DNA from: Actinomycetota bacterium
Lineage (GTDB): Bacteria > Actinomycetota > Actinomycetes > Nanopelagicales > Nanopelagicaceae
Direction of reading: 5' to 3'
Assembly (NCBI GenBank): GCA_009924725.1
Contig: RFRA01000006.1
Span: forward strand, 1-15,407
DNA: 15,407 nucleotides
The first letter of the stretch is position 1, and every line of letters begins with the position of its first letter. Below the pieces are notes generated by a model that was not told the origin of the DNA, searched no databases, and saw only the letters and a program-made list of their open reading frames with translations. Below, in pieces: positions 15,219 to 15,407 of this stretch. The position numbers and the translations under genes are program-made.

Positions 15219-15407
15219 TTAAGCCATTGCCTTCTTTAGATTCTCATCAATTGAAGCCAAGAACTCCTGTGTAGTTTGGTAAGGAGCAGTCTTAGATATC
15301 AAGAGCGACAAGTCCTTTGTCATCTTGCCTTGCTCAACAGTTTCGATGCAAACTCGTTCTAGAGTGTCGCAGAATTGTGCAAGTTCGGCATTGTTATCAA
15401 GCTTTGC
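15219..15407 (-). CDS. icd: NADP-dependent isocitrate dehydrogenase, C-terminal end (cut by window edge)
   Basis: The last 62 residues of a protein entering from the right edge, with TAA at 15219-15221. The segment FCDTLERVCIETVEQGKMTK, then DLSLLI and a final FLASIDENLKKAMA, match the C-terminus of the dimeric eukaryote-like NADP isocitrate dehydrogenase (Icd1 type of mycobacteria; ETIEAGFMTKDLA in relatives). In full it would oxidise isocitrate to 2-oxoglutarate in the TCA cycle. The glycine-phenylalanine usual before MTK is Gly-Lys here. The catalytic part is outside the window. Confidence 0.85.
   Translation of the reverse strand, partial: AKLDNNAELAQFCDTLERVCIETVEQGKMTKDLSLLISKTAPYQTTQEFLASIDENLKKAMA

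Overview
The window looks like chromosome of a genome-streamlined actinobacterium. The proteins have actinobacterial character: an MsiK/UgpC-type orphan sugar ATPase, an NTDN-type adenosine deaminase, a long second BMP-family permease and a eukaryote-like Icd. Base composition is visibly lower in G+C than in most actinobacteria, and genes are packed with 1-8 base overlaps. That combination resembles the planktonic freshwater acI lineage (Nanopelagicales). This placement is inference from gene content and style, not a database match. I see no mobile elements, CRISPR array, tRNA or rRNA.

Left part, plus strand (2-2545): the 3' end of deoC (deoxyribose-phosphate aldolase), a full-length aldehyde dehydrogenase, and, coupled to it by ATGA, a very short ALDH-like protein. 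The short protein keeps the NAD-binding half and the last C-terminal strand but has no catalytic domain. The pair should deal with the acetaldehyde released by DeoC.

Centre, minus strand (read from 10414 down to 2546): a nucleoside uptake and salvage operon. It encodes a BMP-family solute-binding protein, then after a strong terminator a double-domain ABC ATPase, two permeases, cytidine deaminase, thymidine phosphorylase and adenosine deaminase. From the ATPase onward every junction overlaps (ATGA, TAATG or a longer overlap). The last stop codon of this operon abuts the last stop codon of the deoC operon with no base between. Together the two convergent units could import nucleosides, deaminate them, release bases, and turn deoxyribose phosphate into glyceraldehyde-3-phosphate and acetate. 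The phosphopentomutase (deoB) needed to join the two halves is not in the window.

Right-centre, minus strand (13934 down to 10601): a CNNM/CBS-domain membrane protein, trpS, and a second divergent BMP-family binding protein coupled to trpS by ATGA. A 186-base leader separates it from the operon's own BMP gene and contains a bulged hairpin and a short direct repeat.

Right end: divergently transcribed on the plus strand is a single-gene sugar-import ATPase (UgpC/MsiK type). A palindrome overlaps its candidate promoter, and a perfect bidirectional terminator separates it from the 3' end of icd (NADP-isocitrate dehydrogenase), which enters from beyond the window on the minus strand.

The observation I rate highest is the catalytic-domain-less ALDH. 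Its full-length partner ends before the usual C-terminal strand, and the short protein retains a sequence resembling that strand, which suggests a hetero-oligomer.
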